A stretch of 64,000 nucleotides of DNA from Aliishimia sp963922415. GTDB lineage: Bacteria > Pseudomonadota > Alphaproteobacteria > Rhodobacterales > Rhodobacteraceae. This document shows positions 8,881-17,337 of the stretch, piece after piece. A program made the translations under genes and the position numbers. The notes under the pieces are model-generated. The model saw only the letters and a list, made by a program, of their open reading frames with translations, was not told the DNA's origin and did not search any database. Numbering within the stretch: position 1 is the stretch's first letter; the number at the start of each line of letters is the position of its first letter. The stretch lies in the NCBI GenBank assembly GCA_963922415.1, contig CAWUIP010000002.1:1-64000 (forward strand), in the 5' to 3' direction.

Positions 8881-10395
8881 CTATGAAAGCGCGCCAAGCT
8901 TGGTGATTTTGTGCTGTCCCGTCGCAAAGCCGATGTGCTTCTGCTCCATGTAAAACTCAAATGACCAGTCCCCGCCGTCACGCCCGATACCACTGGCTTT
9001 GACGCCGCCAAACGGGGTCGGCAGATGCCGCACATTCTCTGAATTGACCCAGATCATGCCAGCTTCGAGCTTATCCGTGAAACGCAATGCGCGCGTTAAA
9101 TCATTGGTCCAGACATAGCCCGTCAGGCCGTAGGCGACGTCGTTGGCGATTGCCAGCGCTTCGTCTTCGGTAGAGAACGGAATGGATGTTAGCACCGGGC
9201 CAAAGATTTCTTCCTGTGCGATGCGCATTCTGTTGTTGGCGCCCGTAAAGAGGGTCGGTTTCACAAAGTAGCCTTCGTCGCCCAGTTTGGAGCCGCCCGC
9301 AGCAATCGTTGCGCCGTCTTCCTTGGCGATATCAAAGTAACTTGTGACCTTTTTGTAGTGTTCTTCCGTGACAAGCGGCCCGATTTCCGTCGCCGGATCC
9401 AGCGGGTGACCCACTTTGATGTTGTTCACGCGTTCGATCAGTTTCGCTTCGAAGTCTTCCCGGATCGTGTCTTGCACGAGCAGGCGCGAGGACGATGTAC
9501 AGCGTTCCCCATTGATCGAATAGATCATGAAAATCACTGCATCGAGCGCCCGCTCCAAATCAGCATCGTCAAAGACGATCACCGGGTTCTTGCCGCCAAG
9601 CTCAAGATGGTTCCGTTTGAGTGTATCGGCCCCTTGCTTGGTGATCAGGCTACCGGTCCGGCTTTCCCCGACAAAGGCAATCGCCTTGATCTTGGGGTGT
9701 TCGCACAGCGCCTTCCCGGCCCCTTCGCCGAACCCGTTAACGGTGTTCAGAACACCCGGCGGCAGGCCAGCCTCTTCGGCAATCTCAACCAGCAACCGTG
9801 CCGTCACAGGCGAAGCTTCAGCCGGTTTATGGACAACCGTGCATCCCGCCGCCAGCGCTGGCGCGATCTTCCATGTCGACAGCATGAAAGGCGTGTTCCA
9901 GGGCGTGATCACGCCCACAGGCCCGATGGGCACCCGGGTCGTGATATTCATCAGACTTGGTGATTTCAGATGCTGACCATCGCGCGCCTGCACAACCTGA
10001 TCGGCGAAGTAACGGAAATTCTCTGCCCCGCGCAGTGCGGCCTTTGACATGAATTTATAGGCCTGGCCGGTGTCCCAGCATTCACACAGCGCAATTTCCT
10101 CGGCCCGCGCCTCAATCCCTTCGGCCACGCGGATGAGGATCTTTTTGCGCTCAAGCGCGGGCATGTCGCGCCACAGCGAAAAGGCATCATGTGCCGCATC
10201 AGCGGCGGCGCTGATATCCGCTTCCGTGCCGTGCGCTACATCGCAGATGGTGCTTTTATCCACGGGTGAGATGTTTTCGAATACACCACCGGAACCGGCG
10301 ACATCTTTACCGCCCACACGGTTTTTGATGCCGTCACTTTTGAAACGGCTCAGATAGCCATCCAGTTTGGACAAATTTTCATCGAGAACGGTCAT
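8881..10395 (-). CDS. hpaE: 5-carboxymethyl-2-hydroxymuconate semialdehyde dehydrogenase
   Basis: A 504-residue NAD-dependent aldehyde dehydrogenase. Catalytic base E265 (LELGGKNP) and nucleophile C299 within NGERCTSSSR, a sequence typical of HpaE, are present, with TPWNTPF at 164-170 and the cofactor loop FVGESRTGS. It oxidises the ring-cleavage semialdehyde made by HpaD to 5-carboxymethyl-2-hydroxymuconate. The gene starts four bases inside the end of hpaF and is second in the operon. Length and motifs agree with HpaE proteins; a general betaine-aldehyde-type dehydrogenase is less likely given the neighbours. Confidence 0.9.
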   Translation of the reverse strand: MTVLDENLSKLDGYLSRFKSDGIKNRVGGKDVAGSGGVFENISPVDKSTICDVAHGTEADISAAADAAHDAFSLWRDMPALERKKILIRVAEGIEARAEEIALCECWDTGQAYKFMSKAALRGAENFRYFADQVVQARDGQHLKSPSLMNITTRVPIGPVGVITPWNTPFMLSTWKIAPALAAGCTVVHKPAEASPVTARLLVEIAEEAGLPPGVLNTVNGFGEGAGKALCEHPKIKAIAFVGESRTGSLITKQGADTLKRNHLELGGKNPVIVFDDADLERALDAVIFMIYSINGERCTSSSRLLVQDTIREDFEAKLIERVNNIKVGHPLDPATEIGPLVTEEHYKKVTSYFDIAKEDGATIAAGGSKLGDEGYFVKPTLFTGANNRMRIAQEEIFGPVLTSIPFSTEDEALAIANDVAYGLTGYVWTNDLTRALRFTDKLEAGMIWVNSENVRHLPTPFGGVKASGIGRDGGDWSFEFYMEQKHIGFATGQHKITKLGALS

Positions 10396-10781
10396 GTCTT
10401 CTCCTCCAGATGGTCCCTGATTGTGCCAAATTTGGGTGACAGGGCCGCGTTGATATCACGGATTTCTGCCGACAACGCGATGGACCGCGTCTGAAATGCT
10501 TCGGCCAAGAACTCCTTCATCGCCTCAAAAATACTGGTCACTGCAGCTCGTTTGACCGCCACTGTTCTGCCCTCGCGTAGCCGGATCGACAGATCAATAA
10601 ACGCATGGTCCGGGTTTCCATCCGCAATTGCATAATGGTCGACCCGGGTTGCACGCACCCGTATTCCCACCACAGGAAACGCATCAACTTCGGCCGCAGC
10701 ACTCCGCACCGTTTCACACAGCGCCGCAACATCAACGCCGGCTTCAAGGCTGCTAGAATACTCAATGTGAAAGTGCGGCAC
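10392..10781 (-). CDS. hpaF: 5-carboxymethyl-2-hydroxymuconate delta-isomerase
   Basis: A 129-residue member of the CHMI branch of the tautomerase superfamily. After removal of the start residue the chain begins with Pro (MPHFHIEYS), the catalytic base of this family. The start is a GTG at 10781 with AAGGA six bases upstream; an ATG five bases further upstream is in the wrong frame. It converts 5-carboxymethyl-2-hydroxymuconate to its oxo isomer, the substrate of the decarboxylase. It is the first gene of the operon, directly below the HpaR control region, and overlaps hpaE by four bases. Confidence 0.9.
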   Translation of the reverse strand: MPHFHIEYSSSLEAGVDVAALCETVRSAAAEVDAFPVVGIRVRATRVDHYAIADGNPDHAFIDLSIRLREGRTVAVKRAAVTSIFEAMKEFLAEAFQTRSIALSAEIRDINAALSPKFGTIRDHLEEKT

Positions 10782-10790
10782 GGCATTTCC

Positions 10791-10840
10791 TTAACATGTT
10801 AATTATTGCGAAGTTAATTAAAATCGGTCAGACCTGTCAA
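10791..10840 (-). promoter_or_regulatory. Probable hpaF promoter with HpaR-type palindromes
   Basis: Read on the minus strand, TTGACA (10835-10840) is followed after 17 bases by TTAACT (10812-10817), a plausible sigma-70 promoter. The palindrome TTAATTAA (10814-10821) overlaps its -10 element, and a perfect 12-bp palindrome TTAACATGTTAA (10791-10802) overlaps the ribosome binding site of hpaF. MarR-family regulators such as HpaR bind short AT-rich palindromes, so these are good operator candidates. Binding is inferred. Confidence 0.5.
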
Positions 10841-10883
10841 GACAAGGATTGTGTTCAAAGCGACAAGTGACGATGAAAGCGGG

Positions 10884-11339
10884 ATGACCAAGTCGTTACC
10901 ATCGACAGAACGTTCCTTGCCCATTGCGCTGATCCGCGCGCGCGAAGGTGTTATGGCACCCATTCGCAGCATGTTGGCGGATACCGGTCTGACCGAACAG
11001 CAATGGCGCGTTCTGCGGGTCTTGTCAGAGTTCGGCCAAATGGATGCCAACACGCTGGCAATTCGGGCAAGCCTCTTGTTTCCGAGCCTAACCCGGATCG
11101 CGACGACACTGCGCAAAAAGGGGCTAGTGACCCAAGAACAAGACGCAGAAGACCGTCGCAAACTTCTGATCGAGATCACCTCAGACGGGCAGGCAATCAT
11201 TGATGCGCACAACGCTGAGGCAGCCCTGATCGTCGAAGGTTTCAAAGCGAAACTTGGTGACGACAACTATGAACTCCTCCTTGATTTGCTCTGCCAGTTG
11301 GATCCGAGCCACGCGCTCAGCCGTGCCAAACCAGACTGA
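10884..11339 (+). CDS. hpaR: MarR-family repressor of homoprotocatechuate degradation
   Basis: A 151-residue winged-helix regulator that matches HpaR: SLPIALIRAREGVM near the N-terminus, LTEQQWRVLRVL, the recognition region SLLFPSLTRIATTLRKKGLV (about residues 62-81) and the wing DAEDRRKLLIEIT. HpaR normally represses the hpa genes until homoprotocatechuate or hydroxyphenylacetate binds. It is divergent from hpaF with 102 bases between the start codons. The ATG at 10884 is preferred because the family starts about ten residues before SLPIAL; a GTG at 10851 is possible and neither has a strong ribosome binding site. Confidence 0.85.
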   Translation: MTKSLPSTERSLPIALIRAREGVMAPIRSMLADTGLTEQQWRVLRVLSEFGQMDANTLAIRASLLFPSLTRIATTLRKKGLVTQEQDAEDRRKLLIEITSDGQAIIDAHNAEAALIVEGFKAKLGDDNYELLLDLLCQLDPSHALSRAKPD

Positions 11340-11373
11340 TCGGTCATGACGTCAGATTGCGATGGGCCTCTAC

Positions 11374-12213
11374 TCAGTCCACAGGATCGAAAGCCGTCGG
11401 AAACTGTTCGCGGTAAGCAGTCAATTTCTCGCGGAAGTCTGGAAGGCACTGCCGGCCCGTTCTGGCGTGATCGGAGTCTTCTGAGATCGCACTGTAGGGG
11501 AACGTATCCAGATGCTGCATGCTGGGGCGCGCTGCCAAACGATCCCACCAGGCCCGCGTGCGCGGGTAGTTTTCCATCCATTCATCCAGCCAACGGACCA
11601 TTTCCAGAACCTTCACAAAGGGCCCCAGATTTGTTTCCGCCAGCGTGAACTGATCGCCCATCAGCCATGGGCGGCCGTCACGAAATTCATGCTCCATCAG
11701 CTTAAAGACCATTTCAAACGCTCCGATGGCGCGCATAACGTAGGGCGAGTCGAACCCCTCCAGCACAACCGATTTTTGCCGATAAAGCCGGTCAATGCTT
11801 GGGATCGTTGCCCACCGGGCTTCCATCTTGTCTCGCGGCACTGTCAGGCGAAACTTCGTGACGAAGTTGATGATCGCCGTAGCTTCGAAAGCCTTCTCGT
11901 CGAACTGCTTGATCCACTCGTGCATGTGGTACTGCTGCACAAGCTCCTTAGGTTTCAAAGACGGGCCATCGAACGTATCGTCGATGTATTTGCAGATCAG
12001 TGACGACTCGCGGATCGGCGCGCCGTCATGCACAAGTGTTGGAACCACGCCTTGTGGGTTAAGCTTTAGATACTCGGGTTTGAACTGATCCTTGTTCATC
12101 AAGATCATCTTGTGGGGTGTCCAGTCCTCGACGCCCTTTTCAGCAAGTGTTAGAACCACGCGGTTGGAACACACCGAGTCCGTTTCTTCCAAGTAATACA
12201 GGTCTAAAGCCAC
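11374..12213 (-). CDS. Glutathione S-transferase family protein, possible maleylacetoacetate isomerase role
   Basis: A 279-residue protein with an N-terminal thioredoxin-like domain (residues 1-82, including NPQGVVPTLVHDG and the ESSLICKYID glutathione-binding turn) and an alpha-helical C-terminal domain with FTLAETNLGPFV. It is longer than the usual 200-230 residues. It is the last gene of the operon containing homogentisate dioxygenase and an FAH-family hydrolase; in that setting a glutathione-dependent maleylacetoacetate isomerase is the expected missing activity. The typical SSCSxRVRI signature of zeta-class MaiA is replaced by DSVCSNRVVL, so the assignment to MaiA is inference. Confidence 0.72.
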   Translation of the reverse strand: MALDLYYLEETDSVCSNRVVLTLAEKGVEDWTPHKMILMNKDQFKPEYLKLNPQGVVPTLVHDGAPIRESSLICKYIDDTFDGPSLKPKELVQQYHMHEWIKQFDEKAFEATAIINFVTKFRLTVPRDKMEARWATIPSIDRLYRQKSVVLEGFDSPYVMRAIGAFEMVFKLMEHEFRDGRPWLMGDQFTLAETNLGPFVKVLEMVRWLDEWMENYPRTRAWWDRLAARPSMQHLDTFPYSAISEDSDHARTGRQCLPDFREKLTAYREQFPTAFDPVD

Positions 12214-12248
12214 AGTAGCCTCCTTATCGATATGTTGCTCGGCCAGGA

Positions 12249-13220
12249 TCAGCTGACACGTTGATCAATCGCTCCCATGAGCGAATTCCCTTGATGGTCA
12301 AAAAGCTCGATCCGGATGGTGTCACCGGGTTTCATGAACTCCAGCGTTGCCGATCCGGTCGTGATCGTCTCATGCGCCCGATACTCTCCGATGCAGCCAA
12401 AGCCGGCGCTGTCATCTTCGTTCGATACGGTGCCCAACGCGAGAATGGTCCCCGCCTCTAGGTTGCGGGTTTGGGCGCAATGGGCGATGGCATCGCCATA
12501 GCTGAACGGACAATCGATGCCCGCTTCAATGTCACCCACCATTTCGCCGCGAAGGGTCACTTTCATTTTCCCAGAGACCAAGCGACCATCCCAATGATCG
12601 CCCAGCTCGTCGGGTGTGACGGCAATTGGCCCCAATGCGCTTTCCGGTTTGGAGACAAGAAAGCCGAACGTGCGCTTAAGCTCGGGCGCTACAATGCGGC
12701 GCAGCGAGGTATCCTGCAGCAGGCAAAACAGCTTGATATGCTTGTGCGCGTCTGTCGCGGATGTACCTCGCGGGACAGCCCCAAGGATCGATGCTATTTC
12801 AGCTTCGAAGTCGATCAGATCTTCGGCCTTTTGGCCAGCAATTGGATCGTTCCAAGCCCCATATCCGTAGGAAATGCCTTGATAGATCAGCGGCGCATCC
12901 CAGATGTCGTCCGGCAGGCTATCGCCGCGCGCCTGGCGGTTGCGGCGGATGTGGCTGATATAGCAAGCACCATCCAGATACTGATACGCCCGTGGCAGCG
13001 GGGCCGCGAGCGACGACATATCCAGCGGAAAGCTGTCTGCGGCCGTTCCGGCATTCAGCGCCTCATACACAGCTTCAACCAATGGGCTGAGCGTGTCCCA
13101 ATCATCCAGTAACGCTTGCAATGTTGGCGCAATCTGCGCGACCTTCGCGGCGGCTGACAGATCGCGAGAAACAACAATCAACGTGCCATCGGGCCCGCTT
13201 TTTAGAGAAGCTAGTTTCAT
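12249..13220 (-). CDS. Fumarylacetoacetate hydrolase-family protein
   Basis: A 323-residue FAH-family hydrolase of the longer bacterial type. Recognisable are LDGACYISHIRRNR (83-96), GYGAWNDPI, the metal-binding E139-x-E141 in IDFEAEIA, and a C-terminal MKPGDTIRIELFD. In the operon it lies between an aldehyde dehydrogenase and a glutathione transferase, downstream of homogentisate dioxygenase, so fumarylacetoacetase (to fumarate and acetoacetate) is the most economical role. Start MKLASL is chosen because homology begins there; a start 71 codons upstream would run deep into the neighbouring gene. Related FAH proteins can instead be decarboxylases or hydrolases of other diketo acids. Confidence 0.8.
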   Translation of the reverse strand: MKLASLKSGPDGTLIVVSRDLSAAAKVAQIAPTLQALLDDWDTLSPLVEAVYEALNAGTAADSFPLDMSSLAAPLPRAYQYLDGACYISHIRRNRQARGDSLPDDIWDAPLIYQGISYGYGAWNDPIAGQKAEDLIDFEAEIASILGAVPRGTSATDAHKHIKLFCLLQDTSLRRIVAPELKRTFGFLVSKPESALGPIAVTPDELGDHWDGRLVSGKMKVTLRGEMVGDIEAGIDCPFSYGDAIAHCAQTRNLEAGTILALGTVSNEDDSAGFGCIGEYRAHETITTGSATLEFMKPGDTIRIELFDHQGNSLMGAIDQRVS

Positions 13221-13257
13221 GGGTCGCTCTTGTCGCCTGAGATATGGAATAGGTTGA

Positions 13258-14664
13258 TCAACTGAAAAGCACCTGGAGCTGGGTGTATTCGGCAAGGCCC
13301 TCTTCGGCGAACTCGACGCCGAGACCGGATTTCTTCGCGCCTCCAAATGGTGCGTTAGGTTGAATGCCCGGATGTTTGTTGATCCAAACCGAACCGGATT
13401 GGAGGCGCGGCGCCAATGAGCGCGCCAGCTCAATGTCCTTCGTCCAGATTGAGGCGCCTAGACCGTTGTCGTTGTCATTAGCTGCTGCAATAGCCGCATC
13501 AATATCGGTGAAGCGGATAATGGGCAGTGCCGGGCCGAACTGCTCTTGTTGAACCAGTGCCGCGTCATTCTCGATATCGGCAATTAGCGTGGCTGGATAA
13601 AATAGCCCTTCGCCCGGTGAGCCGCCGAGCAGCACACGCGCGTCCGGTTTCGCCTCTTCAACAAGATTGGAAACGATATCAACCTGGTCTTGTGTTGTCA
13701 GCGGCCCAAGAAGGTTTGCCTCGACCGCGCCATCTCCCATGGGCACCGTCTTGGCATAGGCCGTCAGCTCGACGCACATCTCGTCATAGATGTCGTCATG
13801 GACATACAGCCGCTTAATCGCCACACAGGTCTGCCCAGAATTCAGGAAAGCGCCCCAAAAAATCTGCTCTGCAATCTCTTTGGGGTCACTGTCAGGTAGA
13901 ACAATAGCGGCATCGTTTCCACCAAGCTCGAGCGTCAGACGTTTCATCGTGTCGGCGGCAGATTTGATGATCCGGACGCCCGTTTGCGTTGATCCTGTGA
14001 ACACGATCTTTGCAATGTCGGGATGCGTCGACATGGCCGCGCCAAGATTGAACTCAATATCGTCGGACACCACCAGGTTCACAACGCCGGGCGGAAGAAT
14101 ATCTTGCATCAACTCAACCATCCGCATGACAGTCAGAGGGGCAACCGGTGAAGGCTTCACCACAATGGTGTTGCCGCTGCGAATAGCTGGCAAGATATGC
14201 CATACAGCGATCATAGCCGGTGCGTTCCACGGCAGGATGGAGCCGACAACGCCCAGCGGTTTGCGCACCTTCACGACACGCCCTTCGGCATCGTCCTGAA
14301 TGACTTCGGGCTTCAGGCTTAACGTCGCCGTATGGCGGGACCATCTGATCGACTGAGCGATTTCCCCGCGCGATCCGCGTCCGGCCAAAGGCTTGCCCTG
14401 CTCGGCGGTCAGAAGCTGCGCCAGCTCCTCATGGTGGTCTTCAAAGGCCGCGGCGATCCGAGTGCAAACAGCGCTGCGCACCTCGTCGCTTTCGATGGAC
14501 CACGTCTTGAATGCCTCGGACGCGGATGCAACAGCGGCTTCCAGGTCTTCTGGCGTTGCGTTGCCGACCCGTGCAACTGCTATATCGGTTGCAGGATTGG
14601 TAACGACAAAGTGCGTTGAGCCTGGCACTGGCTTTCCGTCAATGATCATTTCCGAGACTTGCAT
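13258..14664 (-). CDS. NAD(P)-dependent aldehyde dehydrogenase
   Basis: A 468-residue aldehyde dehydrogenase with PWNAPAM (145-151), GSTQTG (224-229), catalytic base E246 in LELGGN and nucleophile C280 in NSGQTC. The short form and AIKRLYV after the cysteine resemble non-specific bacterial aldehyde dehydrogenases used for aromatic or aliphatic aldehydes. It sits between the small protein gene that follows hmgA and the FAH-family gene. A reasonable role is oxidation of the aldehyde produced by the GMC oxidoreductase of the co-regulated second operon, for example an arylacetaldehyde to the arylacetate. Its start codon lies inside the end of the upstream small gene. Confidence 0.82.
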   Translation of the reverse strand: MQVSEMIIDGKPVPGSTHFVVTNPATDIAVARVGNATPEDLEAAVASASEAFKTWSIESDEVRSAVCTRIAAAFEDHHEELAQLLTAEQGKPLAGRGSRGEIAQSIRWSRHTATLSLKPEVIQDDAEGRVVKVRKPLGVVGSILPWNAPAMIAVWHILPAIRSGNTIVVKPSPVAPLTVMRMVELMQDILPPGVVNLVVSDDIEFNLGAAMSTHPDIAKIVFTGSTQTGVRIIKSAADTMKRLTLELGGNDAAIVLPDSDPKEIAEQIFWGAFLNSGQTCVAIKRLYVHDDIYDEMCVELTAYAKTVPMGDGAVEANLLGPLTTQDQVDIVSNLVEEAKPDARVLLGGSPGEGLFYPATLIADIENDAALVQQEQFGPALPIIRFTDIDAAIAAANDNDNGLGASIWTKDIELARSLAPRLQSGSVWINKHPGIQPNAPFGGAKKSGLGVEFAEEGLAEYTQLQVLFS

Positions 14665-14861
14665 GGTTCATCCTCTGGCGGTGTCTTGCGTTCGAAACGC
14701 AGAAGAGCGTTTGTCCTGAACAAAGACTTGAAAATAGGCGAGCTAAGCTTCGGCAAAGGCCGAGGAAGCCGCACCGCCAATGGTCCGCTGCTTTCGTCCA
14801 AGAGGCGCATCTTGGCCGCTTTGACGAGTTCATACTGCGGTCCGGGTGCGTGGTAAGTCAT
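14646..14861 (-). CDS. Small unknown protein of the homogentisate operon
   Basis: A 71-residue basic protein starting MTYHAPGPQYELVKAAKMR and ending with several charged residues. I recognise no family. It begins four bases after the hmgA stop codon and its last codons overlap the start of the aldehyde dehydrogenase gene by 19 bases, the tight packing expected of a translated operon member. Without it there would be a 201-base gap inside an otherwise compact operon. Residues 33-58 are rich in Leu, Phe, Lys and Arg and may form an amphipathic helix. No catalytic residues are apparent. Confidence 0.5.
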   Translation of the reverse strand: MTYHAPGPQYELVKAAKMRLLDESSGPLAVRLPRPLPKLSSPIFKSLFRTNALLRFERKTPPEDEPCKSRK

Positions 14862-14865
14862 CAGA

Positions 14866-16215
14866 TCAGACCACTTTCTTGAACTGGCGTTCCAAACCGT
14901 CCCAAGCGTTCGGATACGTCGCATCGACCCTTTCCGAACTTGACGCAAACGCGGTCGGTTTCTGGACGTGCCGGGTTTCGAACATAAACGCCATCGTGCC
15001 GGTCAGTTTTTCAGGAACCAGCTCCTTGTCACTTGCGCCTTGGAACGCATCAGTATCTGGTCCATGCGCGACCAGCGCATTATGCAAGCTCATTGCGCCC
15101 GGTTTGAACCCATCTGGCTTGGCATCATAAACGCCGTAGATCAGCCCCATGAATTCAGACATGACGTTCATGTGGTACCAAGGCGGGCGGAAACTATCCT
15201 CCATCACCAGCCAACGCTCCGGAAAAATAACGAAATCCATATTCGCCGTGCCAATCGTGTCTGAAGGCGAGCTGAGAACTGTATAGATTGATGGATCGGG
15301 GTGATCGAAACTGACGGAACCAACAGCGGCAAAACGGCGAAGGTCGAACTTGTAAGGTGCGTAGTTGCCATGCCAAGCAACAACATCCAGCGGGGAATGC
15401 GACAGTTGGGTTTTGAACATGCGCCCGCCGGATTTCATATAAAGCTCAAAGCTTCCGGCCCGGTCTTCGTACGCTGCAGCGGGGCACAGAAAGTCGCGCG
15501 CATTAGCAAGGCAATTTGCCCCAATCGGTCCGCGTTCGGGCAAGGTCAGCGCGCGTCCGTAGTTTTCGGCTATGTATCCGCGGATCGGACCATCCACCTG
15601 TTCGACACGGAAGCGAACTCCGCGCGGAATAACCAGGATCTCGCCGGGGCTGACTACCAAGATCCCCAACTCCGTTACGAACCTCTGTGCGCCCAGTTGC
15701 GGTACGATCAGCAACTCACCGTCTGCTGTCATGAAGAACCGGTCGGTCATGGATGTGTTCGCCACATAAACATGCGAAGCGATACCGACGCCTGCATCGC
15801 AATCTCCAGCCGTTGTGATTGTCTTCAGCCCGTCTATGAAATCAACTGATTTGCCATCGGGGATCTCGATTGGCGGCCAGCGCAGTTGCATCGCTGGCAA
15901 GGTGCTTTCGTCGCAAGGCGCGGTGCGAACATCCGCAATTGGCACCTCTTCAAAACCGGTGCCGTGTTTGACGGACGGAACGATCCGGTACAGCCAGGAT
16001 CTTTTGTTTTCATGCCGCGGCGCGGTGAATGCAGTGCCGCTCAGCTGCTCGGCGTACAGTCCCAATGGAGGCCTTTGGGGAGAGTTTCGCCCAATCGGCA
16101 GCGCACCGTCCTCTGCTTGCGTCGAAAAGGTATTGCCAAAGCCGGGCATGTACCCAAAGTCGGGAGCGGCGTCTTTGATCTCGCCGCCGCGGATAACGAT
16201 GTCACCCTGGTACAT
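14866..16215 (-). CDS. hmgA: Homogentisate 1,2-dioxygenase
   Basis: A 449-residue cupin-fold Fe(II) dioxygenase. The iron triad of this family can be read directly: H348 and E354 in PPWYHMNVMSEFMG and H384 in SLHNALVAHGPD. The N-terminal GYMPGFGNTF is also canonical. It opens homogentisate to maleylacetoacetate. The ATG at 16215 is chosen because GGGGA precedes it by six bases; a second ATG six codons upstream is less well placed. It follows the transporter gene by 74 bases and is followed by a small unknown gene, an aldehyde dehydrogenase, an FAH-family hydrolase and a GST, so the lower homogentisate route is nearly self-contained. No 4-hydroxyphenylpyruvate dioxygenase is present in the window. 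Confidence 0.93.
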   Translation of the reverse strand: MYQGDIVIRGGEIKDAAPDFGYMPGFGNTFSTQAEDGALPIGRNSPQRPPLGLYAEQLSGTAFTAPRHENKRSWLYRIVPSVKHGTGFEEVPIADVRTAPCDESTLPAMQLRWPPIEIPDGKSVDFIDGLKTITTAGDCDAGVGIASHVYVANTSMTDRFFMTADGELLIVPQLGAQRFVTELGILVVSPGEILVIPRGVRFRVEQVDGPIRGYIAENYGRALTLPERGPIGANCLANARDFLCPAAAYEDRAGSFELYMKSGGRMFKTQLSHSPLDVVAWHGNYAPYKFDLRRFAAVGSVSFDHPDPSIYTVLSSPSDTIGTANMDFVIFPERWLVMEDSFRPPWYHMNVMSEFMGLIYGVYDAKPDGFKPGAMSLHNALVAHGPDTDAFQGASDKELVPEKLTGTMAFMFETRHVQKPTAFASSSERVDATYPNAWDGLERQFKKVV

Positions 16216-16289
16216 GGTAAATCCCCAATCCATTTCGAACGCTGGTTGGCGCACTCGCCTTGAACGCGCCAACCTTGTCTTGCTAAGCT

Positions 16290-17306
16290 TTAGTTGGCCG
16301 GTGCCATTGAGCCTTCGGGAATTGTGAAGCCCGATTCTTTGTAGTAGCGCTGTGCGCCTGGATGCAGAGGCAGGCCACCATTCTGAATGCCGGTCTCGAC
16401 TGTGATGTGCTCCAACCACGGTGTTGACGCGCGCGCCGCATCAGCCGCTTCCCAAAAGGTTTTTGTGATGTCGTAGACGGTATCTTCGTCCAGATCTGCA
16501 CGCGTCGCGAGGCCAACAACAACGCTGTAGGTATAGACCGGCTCTGTATTGGCCAGACGACCATCATATGACGCGGGATCAATCGCTGCCAACTGGCGGC
16601 CTGGCACACGCGAAGGTGCAGTCTGCTCTTCGGTTTGTGCGTCAAGTTCGGCTTTGGTTGGTCCAAGCAAACGAATTTCGTTTGTCGCGATCAACTGCTC
16701 CATCTGTGGGAAGGGCGGAACGCCACCGACCACGTAGACATCGACCTGCCGGTCCTGGAAGGCCTGGAACGCGGAGGACCATGAGCCTTTGAAGTTCTCG
16801 TAGTCTTTGCCTGCTTCCATGCCCGTCTGGGCCTTCACCCATTGATGAGACGAATTCCAAGCGCCGCCGCCTGGAGGGCCGAGGAAGACCGTCTTACCTC
16901 GGATATCCTCAATCGACGTCATGCCATCGTCTGCATAGGTGATGTAGTGTACAGGTCCCCAGGGAAACCAGTAGACGAGCCGGAGATTTTCGGCCAGTTC
17001 CGGCGCGTTACTCAGCTTTTGATACATGGCCTTTTGGCCTTTCATCAGCTGGATCAGAACCGGTGCCGTCATGCCCAAGTCGATCTCGCCTTTGGCAAGG
17101 TCGATCATGTGCTTGGTCGCCGCACCGGTCGCATCGACCGTAATGTTGTGCTTTTCCTGATTACTGTTCACCAAGGTCGCCATTGTACTCATTGTTAGGT
17201 AACCGGACGTTCCCGGTGCGACCGTCGACATCTTTAGGTCCTCGGCCTGCGCACCAGATGCGAAGCTCAATGCGCCTGCCAGCGCGAGGTTGAGTATGTG
17301 TTTCAT
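16290..17306 (-). CDS. TAXI-family TRAP transporter solute-binding protein
   Basis: A 338-residue periplasmic binding protein with a signal peptide (residues 1-21, cleaved after AQA). The mature part starts EDLKMSTVAPGTSGYLTMSTMA, the pattern typical of TAXI proteins, and contains GPPGGGAW (about 139-146). It should capture the substrate for the fused TRAP permease encoded 31 bases upstream. TAXI proteins bind carboxylates such as glutamate and other organic anions; the gene context (arylsulfotransferase, homogentisate dioxygenase) suggests an aromatic carboxylate or sulfate ester. The ligand is inferred. Confidence 0.88.
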   Translation of the reverse strand: MKHILNLALAGALSFASGAQAEDLKMSTVAPGTSGYLTMSTMATLVNSNQEKHNITVDATGAATKHMIDLAKGEIDLGMTAPVLIQLMKGQKAMYQKLSNAPELAENLRLVYWFPWGPVHYITYADDGMTSIEDIRGKTVFLGPPGGGAWNSSHQWVKAQTGMEAGKDYENFKGSWSSAFQAFQDRQVDVYVVGGVPPFPQMEQLIATNEIRLLGPTKAELDAQTEEQTAPSRVPGRQLAAIDPASYDGRLANTEPVYTYSVVVGLATRADLDEDTVYDITKTFWEAADAARASTPWLEHITVETGIQNGGLPLHPGAQRYYKESGFTIPEGSMAPAN

Positions 17307-17337
17307 TTAGTCCTCCCTAGTTTTGGTTTCTTGAAGC

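Noticed and set aside
10755..10764. Ten-base partial match AGAATACTCA to the TetR dyad inside hpaF
   Set aside because: It lacks the second dyad arm and lies in coding sequence for Glu-Tyr-Ser-Ser; chance resemblance is the simpler explanation.
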